DNA of 6,928 bases from Cyclobacteriaceae bacterium (GCA_025363495.1 JANYDR010000655.1:1-6928); one strand, 5' to 3'; positions 1 to 6,668 are shown, counted from the stretch's first letter. A program made the numbers and translations. The notes: a model not told the origin generated them from the sequence alone.

Positions 1-1271
1 TGGAAATAAAAGATGAGATTGATCCCCGGATGCTGCGGTACGTAAAGTTGTCGCTGGAGCATGCTGAAAAAATAAAAGCTGATTATGTAATCATCGAAAT
101 GGATACCTACGGAGGCATTCTGACGGATGCCAAGGATATCGTGGATCTGATAATGGATTTTAAAAAACCAATTTGGGTATATATCAACTCCGATGCAGCC
201 TCTGCAGGAGCATTGATTTCAATCGCTTGTGATAGCATTTATATGTCTCCTGGTGCCAGCATAGGCGCAGCGACGGTAGTCGAGGGTGCCGGTGGACAAG
301 CGGCTCCGGATAAATATCAATCGTATATGCGATCCATTATGCGTTCAACGGCGGAGGAAAATGGTCGTGATCCACGCATCGCAGAAGGAATGGTGGATGA
401 GAAGGTCGTCATTGACAGTATTAAACAGGCAGGAAAAGTGATTACGTTTACAACTTCCGAAGCGCTGAAGTATGGATATTGTGAAGCAAAAGTCCAGTCG
501 ATTGAAGAAATTTTACAACGAAATAAGATCAAAGATTATACTATTGAATACTTTCATTTAGGAGTAGTAGAAAAAATAATTTCATTTTCTTTAAATCCAT
601 TTATCAGCGGCCTACTCATACTTGTAATCATCGGAGGCATCTACTTCGAACTACAATCTCCAGGAATTGGGTTCCCTTTATTTGCGGCTATTATCGCCCT
701 CGTACTTTACCTCGTTCCATATTACCTCAATGGTCTTGCAGAATACTGGGAGATCCTTGCTCTTTTTACAGGATTTGTATTAATCGTTCTTGAGATATTT
801 GTAATTCCGGGATTTGGAATTACAGGCATACTTGGAATTGCATTGACTGTTACATCCCTTGTGCTAATAATGCTCAATAATGAGTTCTTTAATTTTGAAT
901 TTGTACCACTCGGCAATATTGTAACAGCGATGTTTGTAACGCTGGCCGGAATATCCGGAGGGATGTTTGTACTCTTTTTTGGAGGCGCATCCTTAACGAA
1001 TACAAAAGCTTTCAAACGGATGGCATCTACGGAGACTCAACAAAAAGATCAGGGATATACCGCAAATTTTATTGAAGAACCCGTTATCGGAAAAATTGGC
1101 ATAGCGCAAACTGTGCTCAGACCTTCAGGAAAAGTGATGATTGAGGGGAAAGTCTATGATGCGTTTAGTCGGGGAGAATTTATTGACAGAGAGGAAAGTA
1201 TAATAGTATTAAGCATTGAGAGTTCAACATTAAGAGTTAGAAAAGCTGAAAGCGAAAAGCCGAAAGCATAA
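1..1271 (+). CDS. NfeD-family membrane-bound ClpP-class serine protease, long form (5' partial)
   Basis: The reading frame is open from base 3 with no start, and the first residues (EIKDEIDPRML) match the family's first strand, so the true start and signal peptide lie upstream. Residue numbers here count from the Met codon at position 30. A truncated SppA/ClpP-like protease domain spans about 1-165. Ser58 in AASAGA is the expected nucleophile. Lys95 in APDK aligns with the catalytic Lys of the Pyrococcus horikoshii enzyme PH1510 (Ser97/Lys138), judged from memory of that sequence. About five membrane segments follow (roughly 191-208, 215-233, 240-260, 262-282, 297-317), then a soluble NfeD OB-fold at about 352-405. 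In the family, such proteases cleave membrane proteins, notably stomatin/SPFH partners. No SPFH gene is visible; one could lie upstream. The gene ends 9 bases before kdsB, suggesting cotranscription. The family call is firm; the substrate is unknown. Confidence 0.93.
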   Translation, partial: EIKDEIDPRMLRYVKLSLEHAEKIKADYVIIEMDTYGGILTDAKDIVDLIMDFKKPIWVYINSDAASAGALISIACDSIYMSPGASIGAATVVEGAGGQAAPDKYQSYMRSIMRSTAEENGRDPRIAEGMVDEKVVIDSIKQAGKVITFTTSEALKYGYCEAKVQSIEEILQRNKIKDYTIEYFHLGVVEKIISFSLNPFISGLLILVIIGGIYFELQSPGIGFPLFAAIIALVLYLVPYYLNGLAEYWEILALFTGFVLIVLEIFVIPGFGITGILGIALTVTSLVLIMLNNEFFNFEFVPLGNIVTAMFVTLAGISGGMFVLFFGGASLTNTKAFKRMASTETQQKDQGYTANFIEEPVIGKIGIAQTVLRPSGKVMIEGKVYDAFSRGEFIDREESIIVLSIESSTLRVRKAESEKPKA

Positions 1272-1280
1272 AGCAGAGAT

Positions 1281-2036
1281 ATGAAAATATTAGGTGTTAT
1301 CCCCGCTCGATTTGCGTCGTCAAGATTTCCAGGAAAGCCATTGGCGGATTTACTGGGAAAGTCAATGGTGCATAGAGTTTATCTGCAGTGCAAAAAATCG
1401 AAGTTTCTGACTGAGATTGTTGTGGCTACTGACCATCAAAAGATTTATGATCATGTAATTGGATTTGGTGGTAACGCTGTGATTACCTCCGAACAACATC
1501 CAAGCGGTACAGACCGCTGTCGGGAAGCGATGGAGCTTCACTCAAATCAATTTGATTTTGTTGTAAATATTCAGGGTGACGAACCGTTTATTGATCCTCA
1601 ACAAATCGATTTATTGTGCAGATCATTAGATGCAACGACAGAACTTGCCACACTCATCCAAAAAATTATTACAATGGAACAACTCCTCTCACCAGGCGAA
1701 GCAAAGGTTGTCCTGAATAATAAGCTGGAGGCGATGTACTTCAGTCGCTCGCCAATTCCTTTTGTTCAAAAGATTAATCAAAAAGACTGGCTGGATCATA
1801 CGCAGTTCTATCGTCATGTTGGGTTGTATGCTTACCGCAATGATATCTTAAAGAAAATAACGCAGCTTCCGGTTTCTACATTGGAAAAGGCTGAATCACT
1901 TGAACAACTGCGCTGGATTGAAAATGGCTTCAAAATCAAAACAGTGGAAACGGATTCCGAAGAAGGTCTGTGCATTGATACACCAGAAGATCTCCTCAGG
2001 GCCATTGACCATCTCAGGAAACTCAAGGATCATTGA
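1281..2036 (+). CDS. kdsB: 3-deoxy-manno-octulosonate cytidylyltransferase (CMP-Kdo synthetase)
   Basis: The enzyme joins CTP and Kdo to give CMP-Kdo plus pyrophosphate, the activated sugar needed for the lipopolysaccharide inner core; it acts in the cytoplasm. At 251 residues it has the usual family length. The N-terminal nucleotide-binding signature IPARFASSRFPGKPL is at residues 7-21. The motif NIQGDEPF is at 96-103, with Asp100 a likely Mg2+ ligand. Further KdsB blocks are MYFSRSPIP (152-160), HVGLYAYR (179-186), LEQLRWIENG (207-216) and CIDTPEDL (231-238). The ATG at 1281 fits the family N-terminus exactly. The bases before it (GCAGAGAT) form no good Shine-Dalgarno site, as is common in Bacteroidota. 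It lies 9 bases after the NfeD gene and probably shares its transcript. No clear terminator follows before the convergent hydrolase gene. The call is secure. Confidence 0.97.
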   Translation: MKILGVIPARFASSRFPGKPLADLLGKSMVHRVYLQCKKSKFLTEIVVATDHQKIYDHVIGFGGNAVITSEQHPSGTDRCREAMELHSNQFDFVVNIQGDEPFIDPQQIDLLCRSLDATTELATLIQKIITMEQLLSPGEAKVVLNNKLEAMYFSRSPIPFVQKINQKDWLDHTQFYRHVGLYAYRNDILKKITQLPVSTLEKAESLEQLRWIENGFKIKTVETDSEEGLCIDTPEDLLRAIDHLRKLKDH

Positions 2037-2053
2037 TCAGCATGAGTCTCTTC

Positions 2054-3088
2054 CTATTTTGGAGTCTGACCTTCTGTTGCAGACGGCTTCATATGAAGTT
2101 TTTCAACAGCAAAAGTTTGAACTTCTTTTTCCACTGTTTCCAAATCCTTTGAAACAACATAAGAGCCCAGCACGTGGCCACCAGCATTAGGAATAGCGAT
2201 TGCAGCTTTAAGTGAGTCAGGCGTACTAATTTGTTTATTCATCTCAAGAATCGCGCTAACTTTTACCTGTGGGTCCTGTTCTTCTTCGTTCTTATAATAA
2301 TAAAGGCTCAGGCAGGGCTGATTTATTTTTTCAAAGGTGGTCTTATTCATTTTGCTTTCAATCATTTCCTGGAGCTGCGTCACAGCTTCCAATCTGTATT
2401 TATGGTTCCAATATCTGTTGTCCAATGTTGTGTCAGATCCTGGACTTGACTTGGTAAGAAGATAATCTCCACCAATTACCATCCTCGCTATTTGCAGTCC
2501 CCAGGGATTGTTGGCCACCCAGGCCATCGGATCTCTGAGAGCAATATTGGGTGACATATTAATTAATGCAAAGACATCCTTCGGGTATTCCGCCGAAAGT
2601 ACCAACGCCATCGTACCACCCGTTGAAGTGCTCATTATAATTACCTTATCACCAAGGGCCTTGCCGATCGCGAGTGCTTCCTTGCTACTTTTCCACCACC
2701 TGTCAGGCGTGAAGTACAATAGTTGTTCGGTGGTATCCACTCCATGATCTGCCATACGGGCCAGATATAAATTACATCCAAACGCCTTGGCAAAATCTTT
2801 ATGAACAGGATCTCCTTCTCCCTGGCTTGAAGAGAAACCGTGAATATAAATTATGCTGTATTCTGTTCTCTTTTTTGTCGAGTCAGCCCAGATGATTCTC
2901 GCTTCATTGTCCGGCTTGAGCTTATGTTGTGACTCTTGAAAGGTGACATACTTTTCCAATTCAACAGCATCTTGCGGAACAACCGGCATTGTGGGGTCCC
3001 ACGTAGGTTGGTCCGGCTCAGGTCCCATGAAATAGGCACCAACTAAGAGTAGAATAGGAAAGGTAATGAATATGAATTTTCGGGACAT
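2054..3088 (-). CDS. alpha/beta hydrolase with N-terminal signal anchor, substrate unknown
   Basis: The 344-residue product starts with a short basic end and a hydrophobic stretch (residues 5-21, FIFITFPILLLVGAYFM) with no obvious lipobox, so it is probably membrane-anchored or exported. The alpha/beta-hydrolase core starts near residue 77. The oxyanion-hole motif YIHGFSSSQGEGDP is at 81-94. The nucleophile elbow is STSTG (153-157) with Ser155, a variant of Gly-x-Ser-x-Gly with Ser in the first Gly position. Asp272 (in EEEQDPQVK) is the likely acid, and His305 in GGHVLGS the likely base. The catalytic set is therefore complete, and I expect an active serine hydrolase (esterase or lipase type). 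It is transcribed alone, away from the fts operon, and converges on kdsB. There is no Shine-Dalgarno site before the ATG at 3088. The specific substrate cannot be read from sequence. Confidence 0.85.
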   Translation of the reverse strand: MSRKFIFITFPILLLVGAYFMGPEPDQPTWDPTMPVVPQDAVELEKYVTFQESQHKLKPDNEARIIWADSTKKRTEYSIIYIHGFSSSQGEGDPVHKDFAKAFGCNLYLARMADHGVDTTEQLLYFTPDRWWKSSKEALAIGKALGDKVIIMSTSTGGTMALVLSAEYPKDVFALINMSPNIALRDPMAWVANNPWGLQIARMVIGGDYLLTKSSPGSDTTLDNRYWNHKYRLEAVTQLQEMIESKMNKTTFEKINQPCLSLYYYKNEEEQDPQVKVSAILEMNKQISTPDSLKAAIAIPNAGGHVLGSYVVSKDLETVEKEVQTFAVEKLHMKPSATEGQTPK

Positions 3089-3104
3089 GGGAGAAGAGTT
3101 TAGT

Positions 3105-3135
3105 TAAAGGTAGAGAAGTCGTTTCATGACTCAAA
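3105..3135 (-). promoter_or_regulatory. Candidate Bacteroidota-type promoter for the alpha/beta hydrolase
   Basis: Read on the - strand, TTTG (3135-3132) is followed after exactly 19 bases by TACCTTTA (3112-3105). The known Bacteroides sigma-ABfr consensus is TTTG, 19-21 bases, TAnnTTTG, so only the last base of the -7 box differs. Transcription would start near 3100, giving a leader of only about 12 bases before the ATG at 3088. The match is short and could occur by chance, but its position fits the only gene it could serve. Confidence 0.5.
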
Positions 3136-3140
3136 ATGGC

Positions 3141-3153
3141 GCAGCTTAGCTGC
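3141..3153. promoter_or_regulatory. Perfect 13-base dyad just upstream of the hydrolase promoter
   Basis: GCAGCT T AGCTGC is a perfect 6+1+6 palindrome ending 5 bases upstream (on the - strand) of the TTTG box of the hydrolase promoter candidate. Its place suits binding of a dimeric regulator. The stem is too short and its tract is on the wrong side to be a convincing terminator. No cognate regulator gene is in the window, so a function is only inferred. Confidence 0.35.
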
Positions 3154-3161
3154 TTAATTTT

Positions 3162-3300
3162 TTTTACCGCGGAGGCGCCAAGGTTCGCTAAGGTTTTATA
3201 TAAAAATCAGAAATATAATTTTATAAGATATCAAATGACGACTGACGCTATTGAATGCAAACTCAGCGGGCCTCTGTGCCTTAGCGCCTCCGCGGTAAAA
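3162..3300. repeat. 139-base inverted-repeat element with 8-base periodic arms (MITE/REP-like)
   Basis: The end arms 3162-3183 and 3279-3300 are inverted copies matching at 21 of 22 positions; the shared core is TTTTACCGCGGAGGCGC. On the - strand the right arm reads as consecutive octamers GCGGAGGC, GCTAAGGC and ACAGAGGC (3293-3270). The left arm on the + strand reads GCGGAGGC, GCCAAGGT, then TCGCTAAGG (3169-3193). The interior, about 95 bases, is A+T-rich and non-coding. I recall similar intergenic repeats with AGG/AAGG spaced every 8-9 bases in other bacterial genomes, including Bacteroidota. There is no transposase and no clear target-site duplication. The 68-codon open frame across it looks incidental. 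Confidence 0.8.
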
Positions 3301-3325
3301 GCCCTGCACCGCAGTCGCCAAAACA

Positions 3326-3355
3326 AAAAAGCCGGACCATAGCGCCCGGCTTTTT
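3326..3355 (-). terminator. Intrinsic terminator of the ftsQAZ transcript
   Basis: AAAAAGCCGG (3326-3335) and CCGGCTTTTT (3346-3355) are perfect complements around a 10-base loop. On the - strand the stem is followed by TTTTTTGTTTT, the better U-tract. The only - strand gene upstream is ftsZ, whose stop is about 235 bases away, so this probably ends the division operon. The + strand side also has five T residues and may work in both directions, but no + strand gene reads into it. Confidence 0.85.
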
Positions 3356-3373
3356 CAGCTTAAAAAAACATTC

Positions 3374-3420
3374 GATCAGGACGGTAAAAAAATATTGTTC
3401 CCGTTTAACTAAACCTGATC
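3374..3420. repeat. Interrupted inverted repeat in the ftsZ 3' region
   Basis: GATCAGG (3374-3380) pairs with CCTGATC (3414-3420), and the adjoining ACGG (3381-3384) can pair with CCGT (3401-3404) after a 9-base bulge on one side. It lies between ftsZ and the terminator, so it would form a hairpin in the 3' untranslated region. There is no U-tract at its end, so it is unlikely to be a terminator itself. Confidence 0.5.
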
Positions 3421-3589
3421 AAAAAGAAGGCAATCCGGCACCGGCTAAAAATATTTACAACCAACAACCACTACGAATGGAGTAAATGACCAGTCATGCC
3501 GGATATGCCATATCCTGGATCGTTGTTCGTTGTTGGTTAATCGTTATTCGGAGCAACTCGGCAACCGGTAACCAGCAACGAGCAACTGA
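3421..3589. repeat. Degenerate 7-base periodic repeats, with a head-to-head hairpin next to the ftsZ stop
   Basis: The clearest part is 3522-3586. On the - strand, directly after the ftsZ stop, come GTTGCTC, GTTGCTG, GTTACCG, GTTGCCG and, after one extra base, GTTGCTC (3586-3551). Then come units of the opposite sense: GAATAAC, GATTAAC, CAACAAC and GAACAAC (3549-3522). The outer arms 3522-3539 and 3569-3586 are complementary at 16 of 18 positions. Farther out, 3456-3474 (ACAACCAACAACCACTAC) and 3428-3446 look like more decayed members. Small dyads sit inside: ATGAC-CA-GTCAT (3486-3497) and GGATATG-C-CATATCC (3501-3515). No coding potential is convincing here. Confidence 0.75.
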
Positions 3590-5287
3590 TCAATCTACAT
3601 TATCATGTAAAAATTTATTATTGCCCAACAAGTTGTTATCATCATTTAAATTATACTTTGAAATAAAGCGCTCTGACGAGTGAGGTACGTTTTCCATTTT
3701 CACTCCTCTTCTCAGGTAAGCAGGTGATGTCCATTTTTCATTGAACTCATCTTTGCTCATCTCTGGCTTTTTGGCGGCCTTCAATTTCTCCCTGCGTTCT
3801 TTTGCCTGTTGCTCAAGACGCTGTTTTGTTTTGCGTACATCCATCATTCCATCTTCGTTAATAACCTGGTCAGCGGACACTTCTTTACCTATTTCAAATT
3901 CATCTTCGTCGCCACGAAACTTGCTGATATCATCATCTTCGTCGTCATCATCATATTTTTTTGCAACAACTTCTTCCTGATCGAATAAGCTCAGCGTATA
4001 GCTTCGTTCTTCCAATGGAGTTTCTTCTTTCTTTGAAGGCTTCTCTTCCGGTTTCTTGTAAACCGGTTTTTCTTCTGGCTTATTGACGACCGGTATTGGA
4101 ACCTCCGGTGCCTTTTCTTTTACTGGCTCCTCAAAGTCGAAGAATGGCTCGTCTTTAACAGTCTCAGAAAAAATCATCTCATCAGAGATTTTCAGTTCCA
4201 TCTCATCATAACGTTCATTCACTGAGTTATCGGTTTTTTCAGAGATCACGGTACTTTTCTCGAGATCGTGCACTTTTTTCTCAACAACTTTCTTAACAGT
4301 ACCTCGTCCTTCACCTGCAAAACCAGTAGCGATGACAGTAACACGAATGCAATTGCCTAACGCAGCATCTACACCGTGACCAAAGATTACCTCGCACTCC
4401 TGACCTGACTGGTCCTGAATATATTCAGTGATCTGGCTGAGTTCATCCATTTGCAACTCTGCTTCTTCACCGGAAATAATTGAAAGCAATATTCTCTTTG
4501 CTCCCATGATGTCCTTATTATCCAACAAGGGAGATGCAAGCGCTTGCTCCGCAGCACGAAGAGCACGATTTTCCCCACTCGTCTCTGCCGATCCCATTAC
4601 GGCCGCACCGGCATTGTACATGACAGTACGCACATCCTGGAAGTCAACATTAACATAACCAGCAAGCGTTATAATTTCAGCAATACCTTTTGCAGCTGTT
4701 GTCAATACGCCATCGGCTTCACCGAAAGCCTGACTAATGGAAAGGTTGCCAAACATCTGACGCAACTGATCATTCAAAATTGCAAGCACCGTATCACAAC
4801 CGGAGCGCATCGCATCCAATCCGGCCTGAGCTTGTGCTATTTTCTTGCGTCCTTCAAAACCAAAAGGCATTGTAACAATACCAACGGTAAGGATGTCCAT
4901 CTCTTTCGCAATCTTGGCGATAACCGGAGCAGCACCTGTACCGGTACCTCCGCCCATCCCTGCTGTGATGAATACCATTTTTGTACCGGTAAGTATATCG
5001 CGGATTTGCTCTTTACTTTCCATGGCCGCGGCGCGACCTACTTCCGGATTTGCTCCGCATCCCAAACCTTCCGTAAGGCTGGTACCGATTTGTAATTTTG
5101 TCGGCACAGGACTGCTATTCAGTGCCTGCACATCGGTGTTACACACGATGAACTCAACATCCTTGATGCCGAGACGATACATGTGGTTCACCGCATTGCT
5201 GCCGCCACCGCCAACACCAATCACCTTGATGATTGATTTGTGGTGCCTCGGCAAGTCAAATTTGTAGGTTGCTCCAGATTGAAACAT
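3590..5287 (-). CDS. ftsZ: Cell division GTPase FtsZ, long Bacteroidota form
   Basis: FtsZ is the tubulin-like GTPase that polymerises at mid-cell and recruits the divisome. The GTP-binding loop GVGGGGSNAVNHM is at residues 24-36 and the tubulin signature GGGTGTG at 112-118. The T7 synergy loop NVDFQDVRTVM is at 213-223, where Asp215 and Asp218 complete the GTPase site of the next subunit. The globular part ends near 325. Then comes a charged linker of nearly 200 residues with two KPEEKP repeats (404-409, 412-417), an acidic run DDDDEDDD (446-453) and a basic, probably helical stretch (484-508). A conserved tail follows: SPAYLRRGVK (521-530), resembling the FtsA/partner-binding peptide, and the ending FLHDNVD (559-565). 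At 565 residues it is far longer than the 383 of E. coli. The ATG at 5287 gives the usual FtsZ N-terminus (MFQSG). It follows ftsA after 44 bases. Confidence 0.98.
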   Translation of the reverse strand: MFQSGATYKFDLPRHHKSIIKVIGVGGGGSNAVNHMYRLGIKDVEFIVCNTDVQALNSSPVPTKLQIGTSLTEGLGCGANPEVGRAAAMESKEQIRDILTGTKMVFITAGMGGGTGTGAAPVIAKIAKEMDILTVGIVTMPFGFEGRKKIAQAQAGLDAMRSGCDTVLAILNDQLRQMFGNLSISQAFGEADGVLTTAAKGIAEIITLAGYVNVDFQDVRTVMYNAGAAVMGSAETSGENRALRAAEQALASPLLDNKDIMGAKRILLSIISGEEAELQMDELSQITEYIQDQSGQECEVIFGHGVDAALGNCIRVTVIATGFAGEGRGTVKKVVEKKVHDLEKSTVISEKTDNSVNERYDEMELKISDEMIFSETVKDEPFFDFEEPVKEKAPEVPIPVVNKPEEKPVYKKPEEKPSKKEETPLEERSYTLSLFDQEEVVAKKYDDDDEDDDISKFRGDEDEFEIGKEVSADQVINEDGMMDVRKTKQRLEQQAKERREKLKAAKKPEMSKDEFNEKWTSPAYLRRGVKMENVPHSSERFISKYNLNDDNNLLGNNKFLHDNVD

Positions 5288-5305
5288 GACAATTATTGTT
5301 TTAGT

Positions 5306-5318
5306 AGTGGTTGTTTTT
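5306..5318 (-). promoter_or_regulatory. ftsZ leader motif shared with ftsA
   Basis: On the - strand the 13 bases AAAAACAACCACT end 18 bases before the ftsZ ATG. The identical 13 bases precede ftsA. Neither gene has a Shine-Dalgarno site. A-rich leaders are typical of Bacteroidota translation starts, so a translational role is plausible; that is inference. A related 12-base string, AACAACCACTAC, also occurs at 3463-3474 on the + strand within the 7-base repeats. Confidence 0.45.
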
Positions 5319-5331
5319 TTTATACTAATTA

Positions 5332-6636
5332 TCAGTACTCATTTTTCCCATCAAGGTCATCTATTAATAACCCTTTGGTTTTATTCAATATGCTGGTGAA
5401 GAAATCTGAAGCAGGTTTTGCTTTCTTTATCTTTACCACAATCTTATTTTCCTTTGCTTCGCGGTAGCGCTCTTCACGCTCATCCAGTGAGCGGAAACCA
5501 GATAACACCAAACCAACTGCAGTCGCGTACATCGGACTTTTCACTGCTTCCAGCTTGCTTTTACCAAGATGTTCATTGGGATAACCAATACGGGTATCCA
5601 TGCCGGTCATGTATTCAACCAGGTGTTTCAGACTATTAAGCTGGGAACCTCCACCTGTGATTACAATTCCACCGGCCAAACGATTCTCAAATCCACAACT
5701 GATAATTTCGGTATGAACCATCTCAACGATTTCTTCCATGCGCGCCTGAATGATATTCGAGAGGTTCTTTACAGAGATCTCTTTTGCGGCACGGTTACGG
5801 ATTCCAGGTATTGAAACAACTTCATTCGGACTTGCTTCTTCAGCAATGGCTTTTCCGAATTTAGTTTTGAGTTGTTCCGCCTGCTTCGCCATTACACTTA
5901 ACCCGGTTTGAATATCATTGGTAAGAATATTTCCACCGAAAGGAATTACTGAAGTATGACGGATGATGTTATCGTAAAAAATCGCTACGTCCGTTGTGCC
6001 GCCACCAATATCGATGAGACAAACACCCGCCTCTTTTTCTTCATCACTCGATACAGCGAGGCTTGAAGCAAGTGGCTCCAGAATCAAGTCTTCAATTTCC
6101 AAACCCGCTCTGCGTACGCATTTATTGATATTGTTAATTGCACTTGTTTGCGCAGTGATGATATGGAAATCAGCTTCCAGTTTTACACCGCTCATTCCAA
6201 CAGGATCTTTAATTCCTTCTTCATAGTCGACCGTATAATCCTGCGGCATAACGTGGATGATTTCACTGCCGGGAGGAATTACGATGCGATACATGTCTTC
6301 GGTGAGGCGGCTGACATCTTCAATACTGATCTCGTCATCATTAGAAGTACGCGTAATGCTGCCATGATGTACGGTGCTGCGGATATGCTGACCCGCAATA
6401 CCCACATTGACAACACCAATGTCGATGCCCGACATATCGCTGGCTTCTTTAACGGCCTTCTCAATAGCGAACACGGTTTTATCAATATTCGTAACGATGC
6501 CTTTTATGACACCTTCTGACTCAGCCTTACCCATGCCGAGCACTTCAAGTTTTCCATACTCGTTCTTACGACCAACGATTACGCAAATCTTGGTTGTTCC
6601 GATATCCAGGCCGACTACTATTTTTTCGTTTCCCAT
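5332..6636 (-). CDS. ftsA: Cell division protein FtsA, actin-like membrane tether of FtsZ
   Basis: FtsA is an actin/Hsp70-fold ATPase that anchors FtsZ filaments to the inner membrane and links them to later divisome proteins. Visible motifs are phosphate-1 DIGTTK (11-16), phosphate-2 DIGGGTTD (209-216) and the adenosine motif GGIVITGGGSQL (322-333). The SHS2/1C subdomain characteristic of FtsA, rather than MreB, lies at about 85-165. The C-terminus has a short linker and then an amphipathic stretch SDFFTSILNKTKGLLI (410-425), the likely membrane-targeting helix, followed by an acidic end. At 434 residues it is close to the usual family length (420 in E. coli). The ATG at 6636 gives the expected MGNEKIVVGLDIGTTK start; no Shine-Dalgarno site is seen. 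Upstream is ftsQ after 189 bases, an unusually long gap for this operon, and downstream is ftsZ after 44. The call is secure. Confidence 0.98.
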   Translation of the reverse strand: MGNEKIVVGLDIGTTKICVIVGRKNEYGKLEVLGMGKAESEGVIKGIVTNIDKTVFAIEKAVKEASDMSGIDIGVVNVGIAGQHIRSTVHHGSITRTSNDDEISIEDVSRLTEDMYRIVIPPGSEIIHVMPQDYTVDYEEGIKDPVGMSGVKLEADFHIITAQTSAINNINKCVRRAGLEIEDLILEPLASSLAVSSDEEKEAGVCLIDIGGGTTDVAIFYDNIIRHTSVIPFGGNILTNDIQTGLSVMAKQAEQLKTKFGKAIAEEASPNEVVSIPGIRNRAAKEISVKNLSNIIQARMEEIVEMVHTEIISCGFENRLAGGIVITGGGSQLNSLKHLVEYMTGMDTRIGYPNEHLGKSKLEAVKSPMYATAVGLVLSGFRSLDEREERYREAKENKIVVKIKKAKPASDFFTSILNKTKGLLIDDLDGKNEY

Positions 6637-6651
6637 GGTTGTAGTGTTAAC

Positions 6652-6664
6652 AGTGGTTGTTTTT
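6652..6664 (-). promoter_or_regulatory. ftsA leader motif shared with ftsZ
   Basis: AAAAACAACCACT on the - strand ends 15 bases before the ftsA ATG and is identical to the motif before ftsZ. The bases after it (GTTAACACTACAACC) contain another CACTACAACC-like variant but no Shine-Dalgarno site. Its role, whether translation enhancer or a remnant of the local repeats, is unknown. Confidence 0.45.
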
Positions 6665-6668
6665 ATTC

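Noticed and set aside
312..347. Apparent loss of the catalytic Lys in the NfeD protease, with Arg105 (in MRS) where a Lys might be expected
   Set aside because: Counting from the nucleophile in PH1510 (Ser97 to Lys138, in APPK) places the catalytic Lys at the APDK segment here, which keeps Lys95. The dyad is intact.
2074..2109. Possible terminator between the convergent kdsB and hydrolase genes (CTGTTG...CAACAG enclosing CTTCATATGAAG and a run of T)
   Set aside because: The inner stem has only four pairs, the outer stem is interrupted, the T run falls inside the structure, and it lies within the hydrolase coding region. Too weak to call.
3136..3342. 68-codon open frame on the + strand in the intergenic region
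   Set aside because: It crosses both arms of the inverted-repeat element and runs into the terminator stem, so its sequence is explained by repeats. Its composition is not protein-like.
3522..3586. Possible CRISPR array
   Set aside because: Units are 7 bases and degenerate, with no spacers of constant length and no cas genes. This is a short-period repeat, not CRISPR.
4544..5095. 183-codon open frame on the + strand opposite ftsZ
   Set aside because: It lies wholly antisense to the most conserved part of ftsZ, is rich in Cys, His, Ser and Thr as expected of a shadow frame, and shows no recognisable domain or start signal.
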